From: Pyrocephalus nanus | Taxonomy: Eukaryota; Chordata; Aves; Passeriformes; Tyrannidae | Reading direction: 5' to 3' | Assembly: GCA_038380795.1 (NCBI GenBank) | Contig: CM076272.1 | Span: forward strand, 3,902,001 to 3,966,000 | DNA length: 64,000 nucleotides | Shown: positions 1 through 41,500 of the stretch, one piece after another | Numbering within the stretch: the first letter of the stretch is position 1 | How the letters are laid out: the number at the start of each line of letters is the position of its first letter | Notes under the pieces: model-generated | Databases searched by the model: none | The model's input: the letters and a program-made list of their open reading frames with translations, nothing else | Told to the model about the DNA's origin: nothing | Made by a program: the position numbers and the translations under genes

Positions 1-425
1 TGGAGGAGGAGAGCAGCTGGCTTTTATTTTTTTCCTGGAGCTGAAAGGTGTGAGCTGGAGGTGCCTGGGTTCTCCCACATACTGCAGGGATAATAGGAGA
101 GAATTTGCTAAATGAATTTGGGATTGAGTGATTAGATCGAAGCTGGTGCATCGAAGTACTGCCCCCAGTAAGGTGATGGGATGATGTCCGCCCTCCAGAT
201 CCTGTGCCACCCTGAAACAGCCCAGGGATGCTCCACACAACACGAGAAATTACTGCTGCAGCCAGGCTGGAGATAAAACCGGCCACTCCCAGCAATGCAT
301 ACACTGGAAGAGAGATTAAAAATTGGGATTTCTGTTGGTTTCTCAGAGTTATGAGGATGGTGGAGGCTGGATGCCAGGGGCACGGTGCTGGCATAGCATC
401 TCTGGATGCCCTTGTGGGTCCTTAC
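1..425. other. CCDC33 intron 13, partial
   Basis: This sequence lies 3' of the last recognised CCDC33 donor. I saw no exon resembling the family's coiled coil. A minus-strand AATAAA at 23-28 exists, but nothing shows that it is used. Confidence 0.6.
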
Positions 426-29348
<28,923 letters not shown>

Positions 29349-32189
29349 GGGCGCAGAGCAGGATCTGGGGACAAAGCCTCCTTGGAGCAGGGAGTTCTCA
29401 GGTCTCTTCCCTGGAGGAAGCCTTCCTGGCAGCCTGGGGCAGGCTTCTGAGCCAAGCCGGCTCTGATTCCACTCTCCTCTCCAGCAGGGAAAATGCCTGG
29501 AGGTGCCCCTGGGTGTGTGTTGGCCTCACATCTCCGCAGGCAGCTTTCAAAGGCAGCAAACAAGGAAAAGAAATCCCCGTCTCTGAAAAATCATCCTTCG
29601 GTGCCGTGGGGAGCTGCCGAGAGCTTTCCTGCCCCCGTGCAACGGCAGGACAGACACTTTGAACTCCGGTTTGTTTGCTGGGAAACCAGGTAACTAGATG
29701 CAAAGTGGTGGCTGCCTTCCAGCAAACAGCCCAGAATATCCAGGGCGACGCTGAGCGATGAGACACGCGTGTGTAGGCAGGGTGTGTATTGATGGCTCCT
29801 TGAGCCCTTTTCCTTGGGACATCCACCGCAAAGGAGCGTGCTGGAGCCTCCAGGAGATGTGGGTGTTGAGGATGGTAAAAGCTCTGACTGCTGCTCCCGT
29901 GTTTTGCTGGCCCTAATCCTGCTCCTCCTGCACCCATGGGTTGTTTTTGGATCTCCTCTGCTGGGATCAGGCAGCCAAGTTGGGATCTCCGTGCTACAGG
30001 GAGGTCTGGGCGTGTCCCAGGAGTCAGGGTTGGGCTGCCGGAGGGGAAGTGGAGTTGCTGGCGTGCCTGAAGGAAGGTCAGGAGCATTTTGGGGTGACCT
30101 GGGTCAGAGCTGCCTAACAAAGGGGTTTTGGTCCATGGCTGCTTTTCCCAGCATTACGTGGGCTGCTCTTTCCCACACTGGAGTACATGTTTCTGGCTGG
30201 TGCAGCCAGAGCTGAGCTCCCTTCCTGGTAAGCCTGCTGCTGAGCCAGCTGAGCACCCCAAGGGTAGTCCCACCATGGATATTTCAGGACTGACATCAAG
30301 GGGGTTGGTGGTCTGGGTTGGGCAGGAGCTGGAAGCTCAGTCTGATCCTCACCAGGAGCACCCTGTCATATCCCCTTCCCCCATAACCCCTGAGAATAGC
30401 ACGTTCCCACAGTTTTTGGGATGTTTCCAGTGAAACATGAGCTGGAGCTAGGCTAGCAGGTGGCCCTTCTCTAAGACAGCTCCATACTCCATACAGAAAA
30501 CCGCATTCCAAGCTCTTCACGCTGGTGCAGGCTTGAAACAACAAGATTATCCTTGAGGGGAGTGGACTGGAGGATAAAACAGCATCTGGGACACCAGGGC
30601 ATAAGATTTTTGGTGGGTTTTTTTCTTCCCTCCCCACCCCCACCCCGGTATGCAAGCAGCCCAGGCACTTGCAAGGCCCCCAGCCAAAACCTGCACCAAA
30701 ATGCTTGCCTCCAAGAATCCCTTTGGCTAAGTGCATGGGCCATGGATGGAGCTCAAAAATAAATTCTGTTCTCCCACAGCTCCCTGGAAGCATCAGTTGT
30801 GTGTCCTGGACCTTCCTCAGTTTCTCTTTGGGGAACAAAGGTTGATATCTCACCTGGAGGAATTATCCTGAACGTGAACTTGGCTGATGGATTTAACCTC
30901 CCATTGTGGTGAGGATGTCAGGACGAGAATGCTGTGGAGATCAGGATGAAGACAGAAGGCAAATGGGTCATAATTCAGGGGTTTGGGGCACTGGGTTAAA
31001 GTAGAAGAAAAGGGTTCTGTGAGTGGTGCAAAGCTTGAGCTGGTGAAATAAGGAGCCTGTTGGGAAGAGTGCCAGTGTCTCCAGGGACATGTTGATGGGT
31101 GGATTGCTTATTTGGGAGGGCTGACCACATGAATGGTTTTAGCAATGCTGGAGGAAGTGGTGGCTCTTTCCCCTCATGGGTGGAGGCACGGTGCTCCCAA
31201 AGCAGAGCTGTGCTGGAGAAGGTGGTTTTTCCCAAGATCCCAGAGATGGCTTGAATTGAGTGTGTGATGCTACTCTGAGCTGTTCCACCTACAAATTCCT
31301 AGTAATTTGGGCTGCTGGTCTCGTCTGGAGGTGTCACCATGTGCAGCTGAGATATGCCCCAGCCCCTCTTGTACCCCATGCCACTGAGCTGGGCTCTGCT
31401 TCCCTGGGACTCAGCTGCAGGAAGAATCCCAGAGACAAAACTCGTGCCCATGGGAAGGATCATGCCCTGGTCATCAGCTCCCAAATAATCCTGAAAGTTT
31501 CCTTTGCCTCAATTAAAGCCCTGCCAGGTTCTAACGCGGGGAAATGGGAGCTATTTCATCCTTAACTAGCCTGCTTAATTTCCTCCCTGCCCTTGTGCAA
31601 ACACATTACAGAACCATCACTAATGACAACATCATCAAAGACTAATTTTCCCATAATCTAATCTAAGGCACAGCTCATTCCTGCAGAGTTTTCCTGGCTG
31701 TACCAGAGACGCACGTGCGGCACGTCAGGAGGTGCCACCCCCATTGTGTTAATGGGGCATTCCCGGGGCTGAGACCCTCTTTTTTCCCCCCCAGGAAGGT
31801 GAATAGCAGTTTCCAGGGCTTTGTTGGGTATGAGGCTGATTCACAGGGTTGTGTGAGGTCTGTCTGTCTTGGCAGCCTGTGGGTTTTTGTTCTGTGGAAG
31901 GAAAAGGTCTCTGATGACTGGAGCTCTACCTGCGTAACAAGCTCAAGGTTTGGGTCTGGAAAGCTGGGTGTTCTGGCCACAGGTGTGTTTGGGCTGTCCT
32001 TAGCTCTGTTTCTCCATGTGAAATTCCCTTTCCTGAGGGAAAGATCTCCATCAGCAGAGTCGGGTTCTGCCTGGATCTCAGTGCTGCAGCTCCTCACTCG
32101 GTGTTACAAGATAAAATGGGTTTAGGACATCAATGCACACAAGGAGAGGACATTTCTCCAGAGACCAAAAAAAAAAGGGATTTCCTCAA

Positions 32190-32330
32190 CCCTGGAAGTG
32201 TTCAAGGTGAGGTTGGATGGGACTTGGAGCAACCTGGTCTGGTGGAAGGTGTCCCTGCCCAGGGCAGGGAGTGGAACAAGATGGGCTTTGAGGTCCCTTC
32301 CAATCCAAACCATTCTGTGATTTTATGATT
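32190..32330 (+). repeat. CR1 fragment
   Basis: GGAAGTGTTCAAGGTGAGGT, GGAGCAACCTGGTCTGGTGG and GAGGTCCCTTCCAATCCAAA, ending GTGATTTTATGATT. Sense orientation. Confidence 0.85.
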
Positions 32331-33967
32331 TGGGGGAGACCTTATCATGTGGGGTAGAAGTTAAGGATGCCTGCAGTGAGGGGCCAGTGGTGCTGGGGTG
32401 GCTCTGCCTCCAGCTGCTGCACAGAACTAGGAGAGGTGTGAGAAGCAGGAAAACCATCCCACCTCCGTGCTTATCCAGCACAAGCTGCACCACCTTGGGA
32501 TGCCATTGATCTCCTGACAACTACACATCCTAGGCTTGTGGCTGGTTTCTTGACAGCCATTTTTGAGTTGAAAATGTGAAACTCCTGGAATACCAACTCT
32601 TTGTGGGGTATTAGAGTGCCTTGAGGTGTTTTGCTCCAAAGCCCTCCCAGGGCTGGTGTGCATCTGTGTAATGGTCACTTCATGAAGATCAGGATGGGTG
32701 TTGCTGGCATATTTTTGTCTAGGAGGGGGCAAAACCCCCTATAACTCTGAATTTCAGCCCCTTCCCTCCCTAGTAGCCATTTTCCCAGTCTCTCAGCTTT
32801 CCTAGGAAGCAGCCAAAGGATCCAACAGCAGTGTTTCTTACTTAAAAACAATCTCAGGGAAAGGGAAAGAAAAAAACAACCCCTCAGGTCATTTTGTTTA
32901 GCGTTGCCACAAGGTTTTGGCTAAAAATTAAGCTAAATCTTCGACCCTAATTAGTTTTCCTTTGCTTTGCTTGCTGTCACATGCGGTCTGTGTGTGTATT
33001 TGTCCAGATTATATTTTTTTCCTCAGCTGGTGTCTCCTGCACTGTGTGGGAAGGGTGTGTTGGCCAAGGGGCAGGTGGATGAGAGCAGTGGTAAAGCTTC
33101 CTGTTGCTCCCAGCTGCTCCCACCCACCCCTGGGGCAAAGCACCCCCCAGTTCTTACCCCAAAATGTTTTGCATCCCTTTCCCGCTGCTGTGGGACCATC
33201 ACTCTGCAGCCTTGGCACTTTCTGTGTGAGCCCTGGGCAGGATCTGGCCATGTCCAAGGTGTTGGTGTCCCCAAACCAGGGATGCTTTGTCCCCAGGGAT
33301 GTTTGTCCCCAAGCCTGCACCCACCCAAACTTTTCTTCCCTGTTCCCAGCTGCGCTGGGTGAGGGGAAAAACCAAATAAAGCTGCAAGATTTGGGTGAAG
33401 GATTGGGCTCGGCTGATTTACACCAGTCAGGAGCTAGCCCTTTGTTTTATCCTGGGAGGAAGGAGAGACGTTTGCATCCCGAAGTGGGGATGCAGCAGCA
33501 TCTGTATCCCCGGGTTTCCCCCTAAATTTCAGCGTGGAGGGAGCAGTTAAACCCCAGCTGAGCTGGCGGAGCGCTGTGGAAGAAGGGGGCTGGCTCAAGC
33601 TGCCTCCTCTCCCGAAAAGCTCTGCCGAATCAAAGGGGAGAGCGGAGCACGGGGTTGGTTGCTTTTAATTTTCTAAACCCCAGGGTGGCCCCCAGCCAAG
33701 GCCTCCTGGCGATGGAGGGGATAAAGTTCCCCGAGCCACCGCGAGCCTCCGTTCACTTGCCAGTGCTCTGAACTTTGCGTTTAGGTTTGCATGGCTGCAT
33801 CCACGCCGGACCCCCGCCGGCCAGTGCTTTAGGCCCCGCTTAGCAAGGCCACGCTTCTCCAGAGACCCCTGCCCAGCTGAGCTGCTAGGTGCCTTCCAAG
33901 GAGGTGGCCCACTGGAAGAAGGTAACTTTTGTTTTGGTCTCTTTTCCTCTTTTCCTACCCCTTTTTT

Positions 33968-33987
33968 TGTTGTTGTTGTTGTTGTTT
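33968..33987 (+). repeat. TTG trinucleotide repeat
   Basis: About six TTG units after a T run, in the CCDC33-STRA6 intergenic region. Confidence 0.9.
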
Positions 33988-35902
33988 CTTATTCAGACTT
34001 GGCGTGGCGGGGGGGAGCCGGGTTCAAACCACGGAGCTGATTGCTCCAGGTTGTAAAGGCGACTCCTGTTTGCTTAGGGAGGGGCAAATCCTGCTCTGGG
34101 GGGTGCAGAACCCCCCTCTCCAAATCCCAGCTCTGCCCTTCAGCAGGGGTTTCATCTCCAGCTTTGCTTTTCGTGGGGGATGCTCCTTCCCCCAGCGTCA
34201 CAGGAGCAGAGGTTATAGGGTGCTCTGCCTTGGATTCCCCCAGCACTGCTTCCCAGGCCGATGGATGGCTGTGTCAGCAGGTTTTGCTGTGATCCTGCAA
34301 ACTTTTCCCCTTTCCTGCCTTCTGGGGGTTGTGAGCAGCAGGTGCTGCTGCCTTTGCTTTGAAACGAAGAACCAAGAACGGGGGGCAGGAGCCTAAAAAT
34401 AACCTTATAGAGCCTCCTTGGCTTAGATGTTTAAGCTGCCTTTGCTTGTAAAATGCAAAGAGGGGCACTTTTTTCTTGCCTTTCTGGTGAGTTTGTTTAT
34501 GATCTCTGCAGTGGATTTATTATCTGCAAGCTCCAGCTCTGCAAAGCGAAGGGGTTTGTGAAGCACTGGAGCAGCTCCACAGCTCTCTCCGGGTGGTGGA
34601 AGTCGAGGTGCTGGAGGGATTTAGAGGGGATGGGGGCGGGCAGAGGAACCGGGGGTGGGGTGGGGGGGAGTGGGGACGGGACTTGGATCAGCTGAGAACC
34701 AGCCGGAGCTGGGAGGAGGGAGGAAAATGTTGTCACAATGGGATGAAACACTTCCTCCGGACCCTTCCCTGCCCCCGGGGCTTTCCCAATGGGATAAGGA
34801 GAGCTGTGGGCGAGTTCACCACATATCCACTCATCAGCGCAATAAGTTCAACGTTCTCAGTCCCCTGGGGCTGTGCCTGTCCCCGGGGGGAAGGGTGGAG
34901 AGCAGCTTCCCGGAGGCCCCAGCATCCAGCTGGAGGGTCCAGGGTGTGTGTGGGCTCCTCGTCACTTGTGTTTGGAGAACTTGGAGACAGCTCTGCTTTT
35001 CCAGAGTCTTCAAAAAGCAGGGGCTAGCTGCGGCATCTTTGGTGCTTGGAGGATTCACTGGTGGAGGGAAAAAATGGGACCAGCTGTCCCCTTGTCCCTC
35101 CCTGAGCTGAGCACAAGTGGCTGCAAACCAACCTTTCCCATCTCATTTTTGGGGCTGGAACAATGAGTTTAGTGGAGTTTGGGGCTGGGGTTGGCTGGCT
35201 TGGTTTGTGCCTTTGACAGATCAGATTTTGCCTTTCCAAGCATCATCTGCAGCTCCTAAATCCACCTTCAGGAATCCTGTCCTCTTTTTTTGACGTCCTC
35301 CAAAGCCATCCCTGTGCCACCCGGCTTTGCAGGTCCCGGTGCGGTTCCTGGATGGCAATTGAATTAGAGGAGGTCTTGCTTAAACAGCCCCCCCTCCTTC
35401 CCCCGGCCCAAGGGCTCCCTGAGCAATTGTGAAATGAGATCTTTATCATTTTTATTAAAAGCTGTACACAAGGCATCACCATTAGGCTGGACGGGAGGAG
35501 GGAAGAGGGGTAATTCCCTTATGGCTCCCTTCTTCCCCTCCCAGTTTAATTCATAGTGGTGGGATGCAAAAGCTCCCCGGAGAGTGATGGATAGTGGGAA
35601 ATGAAGAATATGAAGGAGCTTTATTGAGTCCATCAATCTCGGGCGAGGCTGCTGCGATCAAAGGCCCAGCCTGTTTCGGCAGGGGTTACAGAGAGGAGCA
35701 AAGAGATCAGGTTTCGGGGAAACCCGGGGCATGGGGGGGCTGCAAAGCCAGCGAGCTCCTGGCTCAGCCCCGGCCAGAGGAGCCGGCGCCCGCCGAGCTG
35801 GGTGGAGAGCCGGGGCCCTGCCCTGGCTGGGGATGCTGATCCCGCTGAGCTTTTGGCACACCTGCCCCTCTCCTGGGACACCGGGATTTGCAGCCTGAGC
35901 AG

Positions 35903-36075
35903 GAATCACAGGATGCTTTGGGTTGGAATGGACCTTAAGGAGCATCTAGTCCAACCCCCTGCTGCGGGCAGGGACACCTTCCCCTATCCCAGGTTGCTCC
36001 AAGCCCTGTCCAACCTGGCCTTGGACACTTCCAGAGATGGGGCAGCCACAGCCTCTCTGGACAACCTGTGGCAGT
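35903..36075 (-). repeat. CR1 fragment
   Basis: TTTGGGTTGGAATGGACCTT, TCCAACCCCCTGCTGCGGGC and AGGTTGCTCCAAGCCCTGTC: an antisense CR1 3' end. Confidence 0.86.
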
Positions 36076-38140
36076 AAAGAGGGAGTTAACACTTCCCTGT
36101 TCCATGTGAGGCTGAAAGCCCTCATGGAATGCTTCTCCCCAGCCAAAATGCCCACCCCCAGTGAGGTCTCACCTCCAGCACCTGGCAGTGAGAGACCCAC
36201 TGGTGTCCAGGCTTGAATGTCCCTGTGTGGGGACATGGACCCATTGGTGTCCAGGTTTGGATGTCCCATCATGACTTGGCTGATGGTGTCCAGCAGATAG
36301 GTTGGAGGCTCTGAAGCACCTCCTGGTTTCTCCAGACCTTTCACAAACAGTGACCAAGATGTTGCCACCCTGCTTGGTAGACCACAAAAGGAGACCATCC
36401 CCTGGAACAGGACAGCACCCATCTCGTGAGGATCAGTGGGCAGGACTGGAGGACTTGAAGATCACCTGGTGCTGGGATAGTGTTGACTCATCTTGATCCC
36501 AAACCCAGACAGGAACGGGCAGCAGAGTCCTGAGATCCAGGTGTGTGTGATACTCCAGGCAGGATGTTTTGGAAGGGGACATGACACACCACCCAAGGAG
36601 ATTGTCAGTTCAGTCTTGAGACATTGCTGCCTGCCTGCTGATAGTTGTGTGCACCAGGCCTCTCATGGAGCCTTTCTCTCCACCCCTTCCTGCTTTTCTC
36701 TGGCCTCCATGTCCCTGAGTGGCTGCAAATCCAGGCATTGGCAAGGTGGCATCAGTGGTGGATCACAGTGATAATGCTGCCTGGCTGGGCAGGTAGGAAG
36801 GTGCATTTTGTTTCCGCTCATTGTCCTTCTTTGGGTGATGCCAGGGGGAGGAGAGTGGGGCATGGACAATCCCAGGGCGGCTTTTGGAGCTGATTCTTTA
36901 GCCTGATGCTGCATTCTCAAGATGCTGTCCCATTCCAAGGCTGGCATGGTTTGCTTTACTTGTCCAAATCCCATCTCCAGCTTCCAAACCCTGCCAGCCT
37001 TTGGTGACCCCACAGGAGAGGAAAGGAGGCCTGCGTGTGCACTGCCGTGAACTTTACAGGCTCCTTCTACCTTTTTACGGAGTGCTACATTCCTGGGAGG
37101 TGAGGTCAGAGCTGCTTCCCTGCACAGGCGAAACCAAGGGAAGACTGGAGAGTCGATTCCTTGAGGCTGGAACACTCTGGGTCAAGGATGGGGGGCTGGG
37201 ACCCATCTGAGTTGGATGCTTGCCTGGGGTGGGGGGGGGTCCATCCTTCCATGGGATGGTGGTGGCGCCTGGATTTGCACCGAAAGGTGGAGTGGGAGGA
37301 TCTTCTTTCTGGCTGAATTTTGGTGCTCTGGGAAGAGAGGTGAAGATCCCATCCTGACATAGAGGGAGCCCCTGGAAAACCTGGCTGGGGATGTGATGTC
37401 CATCAGGCAGCTCGGCCCTGGTGACGAGGTGACAAAGTGCCACTTGTCTGTCCAGAGCCAGGGCTGCCTGCAGGGCTGCAGCCCTGATCTGGGGAATCTC
37501 TTTGAAGCTGTGCTGGATCCATCACGGTCCGTGGTGAACACCAGCTGTACAAACAACAGCCCAGAGCAAATCTGCTGGCTCAGTCATCCATCTCCCAACC
37601 CATCCTGCCGAGGAGCCCTGTGGGAGTTCGGTGACATCCCTGAGCTGTGGGATGGGGTGTCCCAAGGTCCTGGGCTGTTCCCAGGGCTTGGAGGCTGCAC
37701 CAAGCATCGCTGCCTGGCATTTGGAGACATCTTTGGGCACTGCCTCTCCGACAGCAGTGGTAGATTGAGGCGTGTTGCAGCTTGTGCGGTGTAGCTCTGG
37801 GACAGCAGCAGAGGGTGTGGGGCTGTCTGGGCCAAAATCATCAAAAAATAATTAGGAGAAGGAGAAATGAGAGCCTGTTGGGTCTGGCACCACGGCAAAT
37901 CCTCCTTCCTTTTTATTGCTGCAAAGGGAGAGGGGCTGGGGGGAGGCTGAATGTCATGTGGAGCATCTGGTGGCACGGAGGGACACTGGGGACAAAGATC
38001 CTGCAGTTTCCCAGCCGCGGTGATATCTCATCCCCCTTTCATCAGCCGAGCCCAAAACTTGACCCTTGCGCTGTTTTTCAAGTCGTTGGCGTAAAAACTC
38101 TTAAACAACCCAAACAAAGGCTCCAAGTCTATCAGCGTCC

Positions 38141-38330
38141 CGCGGCGGGCGGGGAGCGGCCGCGATGATTAGGTGTGCCCCGAGCACTCGGGATGCGCAG
38201 CGGGGGAGGGTGTTCGTCCCTTAGCCCTCCTCTGAGTCCAGATAAAAGCTGGATCCTTGGGGGCGCAGCTGGATTTTGAAAGCTCCCGGTTCCTCCCCCG
38301 GCTGCGGGAGCGACTCGAGAAGATAAAGCC
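38141..38330 (+). promoter_or_regulatory. STRA6: Candidate STRA6 proximal promoter
   Basis: A CpG-dense stretch (about 38145-38215, including GCGGCCGCG) is followed by a TATA-like GATAAAAG at 38241-38248, about 220 nt upstream of the STRA6 ATG. The assignment is by position and composition only; a first exon further upstream is equally possible. Confidence 0.35.
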
Positions 38331-38463
38331 TCTTGGCTCGAAGCCTCCATCCTGCATTTCCAAGCGCCCAGGAGGGCCCACCTTGAGCAAACCCTGGTCA
38401 CCTTCTGCCTCTGCTGCCTCTCGCCATCTCTCTGCAGCCCACGGAGGGAGGAAGGAGACGGCC

Positions 38464-38588
38464 ATGGCAGCCAACGGCTCCGGTGGGATGCACGATGCTC
38501 TCCTGGACAGCAGCCTCCTCAGCGATGACGACCTCGTTTCCAACTGGTACATCTACGAAACCATGGAGCCGGCCGTGCCACAGGATGA
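38464..38588 (+). CDS. STRA6: STRA6 coding exon 1
   Basis: Residues 1-42, the extracellular N-terminus: MAANGSGGMHDALLDSSLL, then SNWYIYETMEPAVPQD. The start ATG has G at -3 and +4. The frame stays open upstream but shows no ATG in the part checked. The donor is GTAAGT, phase 2. Confidence 0.93.
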
Positions 38589-41500
38589 GTAAGTGTCCAG
38601 CCCCACTGGCAGGTGCCACGTGTCCCCCTGTCCCTGCTGGGATCGTACAGCCTCCTCCCAGCTGCTCTATCCCCTTTCCACAGAGCAACACCCCCACAGG
38701 AGCAGGGCCAGGATTTGTGCCCGGGTGAGGTGATTTAAGAGGCTCCTTTTGGCCCCTTAAATTGCTTCATTTGTTTCAAGTACCCCTGGCAAAGTCTGGG
38801 GTACATCCTGCAGTGGGCATCTCTGCTGGTTACCCTCCCTTTTCCTCAACCTTCCCCAAAATTCAAAGTGCATGGGGTTCAATTCACCTGCTGCCCTGAC
38901 CCTCTTGAAGCTCCCACAGACTTTTCTGGCTGCTCTGACTCCATGATTCCGGGTTTGGAGCCATCCTCATGACACAGCCTTAATCTCATCCCAGTTTTCT
39001 GCCAGCATCCATGCAGATTTTGGCTGGGAGTGAAGAGAGTTGGCAGCACAGCCCAATCTACTTGGACGCTCCAACAGGTTCCTGCACGGCACGGTGACCC
39101 TGAATAGGTTTTCCTACCTGCAAAATAGGGCTGAGCATCTCTGGGCTTACATGGATGTCCTCTCCCTCTCCCTTTCAGTTAGCATATCCATGGGTCTGGT
39201 AAAGCCTATTCCTTCCCCATCCATGATGACCCACTCTGTTAACTCTGTGTATTCCAAAGGGCAGTGCTGTGTTGTTTCCTGCAGGGATGGGACCCCAGGG
39301 CCCAACCTTGCAGCAAAGCCCCAGGACTTTGTGCCCTTCCCAAGGACAAGGGAACTCCCGGAGGGAGGGGAAACTGAGGCATGGAGCACCAGGGCAATTT
39401 ATCCAACATATCCCCAGGGCTCAAAGCTGGGCATCCCAAGGCCCATCTATCAGGATCTATTGTCCCTCTGTTGACTTAGTCCTCCATGGGTGGGTTTTAT
39501 GCCCCTCAAATCACTGATACCGAATCCTGAGGATAACCAGGAGGGGATCCCAGCAGTGACCAGCCCAAAGAATTCCTTCTCATCCCTTATCCTTCTCATT
39601 GTTAAAAAGCCTTTGAAATCCCCTTGCCCAGCCTTGGTTTCCCCAGGTGAAGCCCCACCTGTGTGGCCTCTACCTTCACTGGAATCTTTCTGGGGATATT
39701 TTTGGGATGTCCCCCAAACCGTGGTCAGCATCTGTGGGGAATTTGCCTACCTGATGGCTTCTGGATGCTCTGGATTTAGATGCTGAAGCCTTGGTGATAT
39801 CAAAAAGGTGTTTGGTGTCCCTGTGCTCTCAGTCATGCCAGGTGGATTTCCTGAGCCTTGATATTTTTGGATAGCAGGAATTTTCTGGTCTGTCCAAGGC
39901 CAGTCACTGGCACCTGGTCCTATAAAGCCCTTTTCTGGCAGGTTGGTGACAGCCTTGGACACAGGATGCCTGGAAAATCCCAATTTCTCCATCAGGCCCT
40001 TCCTTCCAGGCTTGTTCATGGGAGCTCCCATCTCTGACCACCCCATTGGAGCTGTGGGGTCTGGGAGGGCAGAAGGGCTTGGGAGGGGTCCTTCCCCATA
40101 AGTTATGGGGTTCAGGAGGTTCCCACATGTGAGTTATGTGGCTTAGGAGGGGCTCAGCTCTCCAGCACAGGGATTTGCTGCCCAGTGTTGGGTGAGGGTG
40201 TCTGGGCATAGTCGTGCCTGGCCTTGGGGAGAGGAGGAAGGCTGTGCCAAAGCAGAGATTAAGGGATGTAACAGAGGCCAGGGAATCAATAAATAAAGCC
40301 ACGTCTGCTCTGCTGGCCTTGGCTGAGGGGGTGCAGCTCTGGGACCCCAGGCAGCCATCTCCTCCATCATCCCAAGCTGTGGGACGGGTCCCTTTCCCAT
40401 GGGAAAAGCATCAAAGCATCCTACAAGCAGCCTCCTAGCTGGAGTGCAGTGTCTTAGGCAGGAAGAAGTGCTGCATTTCCTGAGAAGCCAGAGCCAGAAG
40501 GGATATGGGTGTAAAAGAGGAGAAGGCAGGGTTTCATCCATCCTTGCTGAACTGTTCTGTCTCGCTGTCCCAGGACGTGCAGGAGATCACCCAGTCCCTG
40601 TGGGGCTCAGCCTGGGGCTGCTACTGGGGGTTATCTCTCCCTCTTGGTCATAAAATCACCTCATGAGGGTGACTTCATCCCTGGTTACTGAGGGTTGTGT
40701 AACTCAGCACTCGGGAGGTTTATTCCGGACGGACATCTTTGCTGTGCCGTGTACGTGGCTGTCACCCCAGCACCTTTGCTTTTCCCTTTTGGGGCTAAAA
40801 ACAACCACACGTGATTTTTTCCCCTGCTCTTTCTAGCATGTTTCCTACCGTGATCCCAGACTGTGACCCCACTGTTTCCCCCAGGATGTATCACATCTGC
40901 ATGGCACCCATCTCTGTAAGTACCCGAGCAGTACCACGGGGTGAGTTATCTGCCCCAACATCCTGTTTGCTGTACCCCAGTTTGTGTCATGCCCCCCCAA
41001 ATATCAGGGCTGAGCTCTGCAGCTGGAGCTGGGATGCTCTTGGATAGGACTCACGCCTCTCTCCAGACCTTTTTCTGTGCCTGTAGTCAATGGAAGGCTT
41101 TGATTTATGGTTGGACTTCATGATCTTGGGTGTCTTTTCCAATCCAAATCATTCCATAGTTCTATGATTCCCTTTTATTTTTTCCTAGTGTGTTCCCTCT
41201 GAGACATCTAGAGCCTCTAAACTCCTCCAAGCAGGTTGAGAAAGGTCCTGTCCCTGCCTCAGCCACGGCTGGGTTTAGGCTGTAGGGTGGAAATGGTGTC
41301 TCCGTGGAGGCTCCCATCACACAGTGTCATGACCCAGACTTCCCCTCCACGTATTTACTGCTCCCTTGGTTGTGTTTCTGGCAGCTGGCCGTGCTCCTGG
41401 GCTTGTCCTTGCTGGTGAAGCGCAGGCGTCTCCACCAGGGCTGCTGGAACGGTGTCCCAGGACTGCTCAGGTACCTTGGCCCTGCGCCCCAGGCCTCAGG

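Larger units (their letters stand above)
29365..38463. other. Divergent intergenic region between CCDC33 and STRA6
   Basis: About 9 kb between two genes transcribed away from each other. It must hold both promoters and any 5' noncoding exons. CR1 fragments lie at 32190-32330 and 35903-36075, and a TTG run at 33968-33987. A donor-like GTAACT follows a GC-rich stretch at about 33710-33920, which might be a noncoding first exon on the plus strand. No protein-coding exon was recognised. Confidence 0.6.

Noticed and set aside
33710..33922. Noncoding first exon of STRA6
   Set aside because: GC-rich with a donor-like GTAACT at its end, but there is no transcript evidence; mentioned only as a possibility in the spacer.
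38257..38463. N-terminal extension of STRA6
   Set aside because: The frame is open upstream of the ATG at 38464, but it begins with TTG rather than ATG and is unlike STRA6 N-termini.
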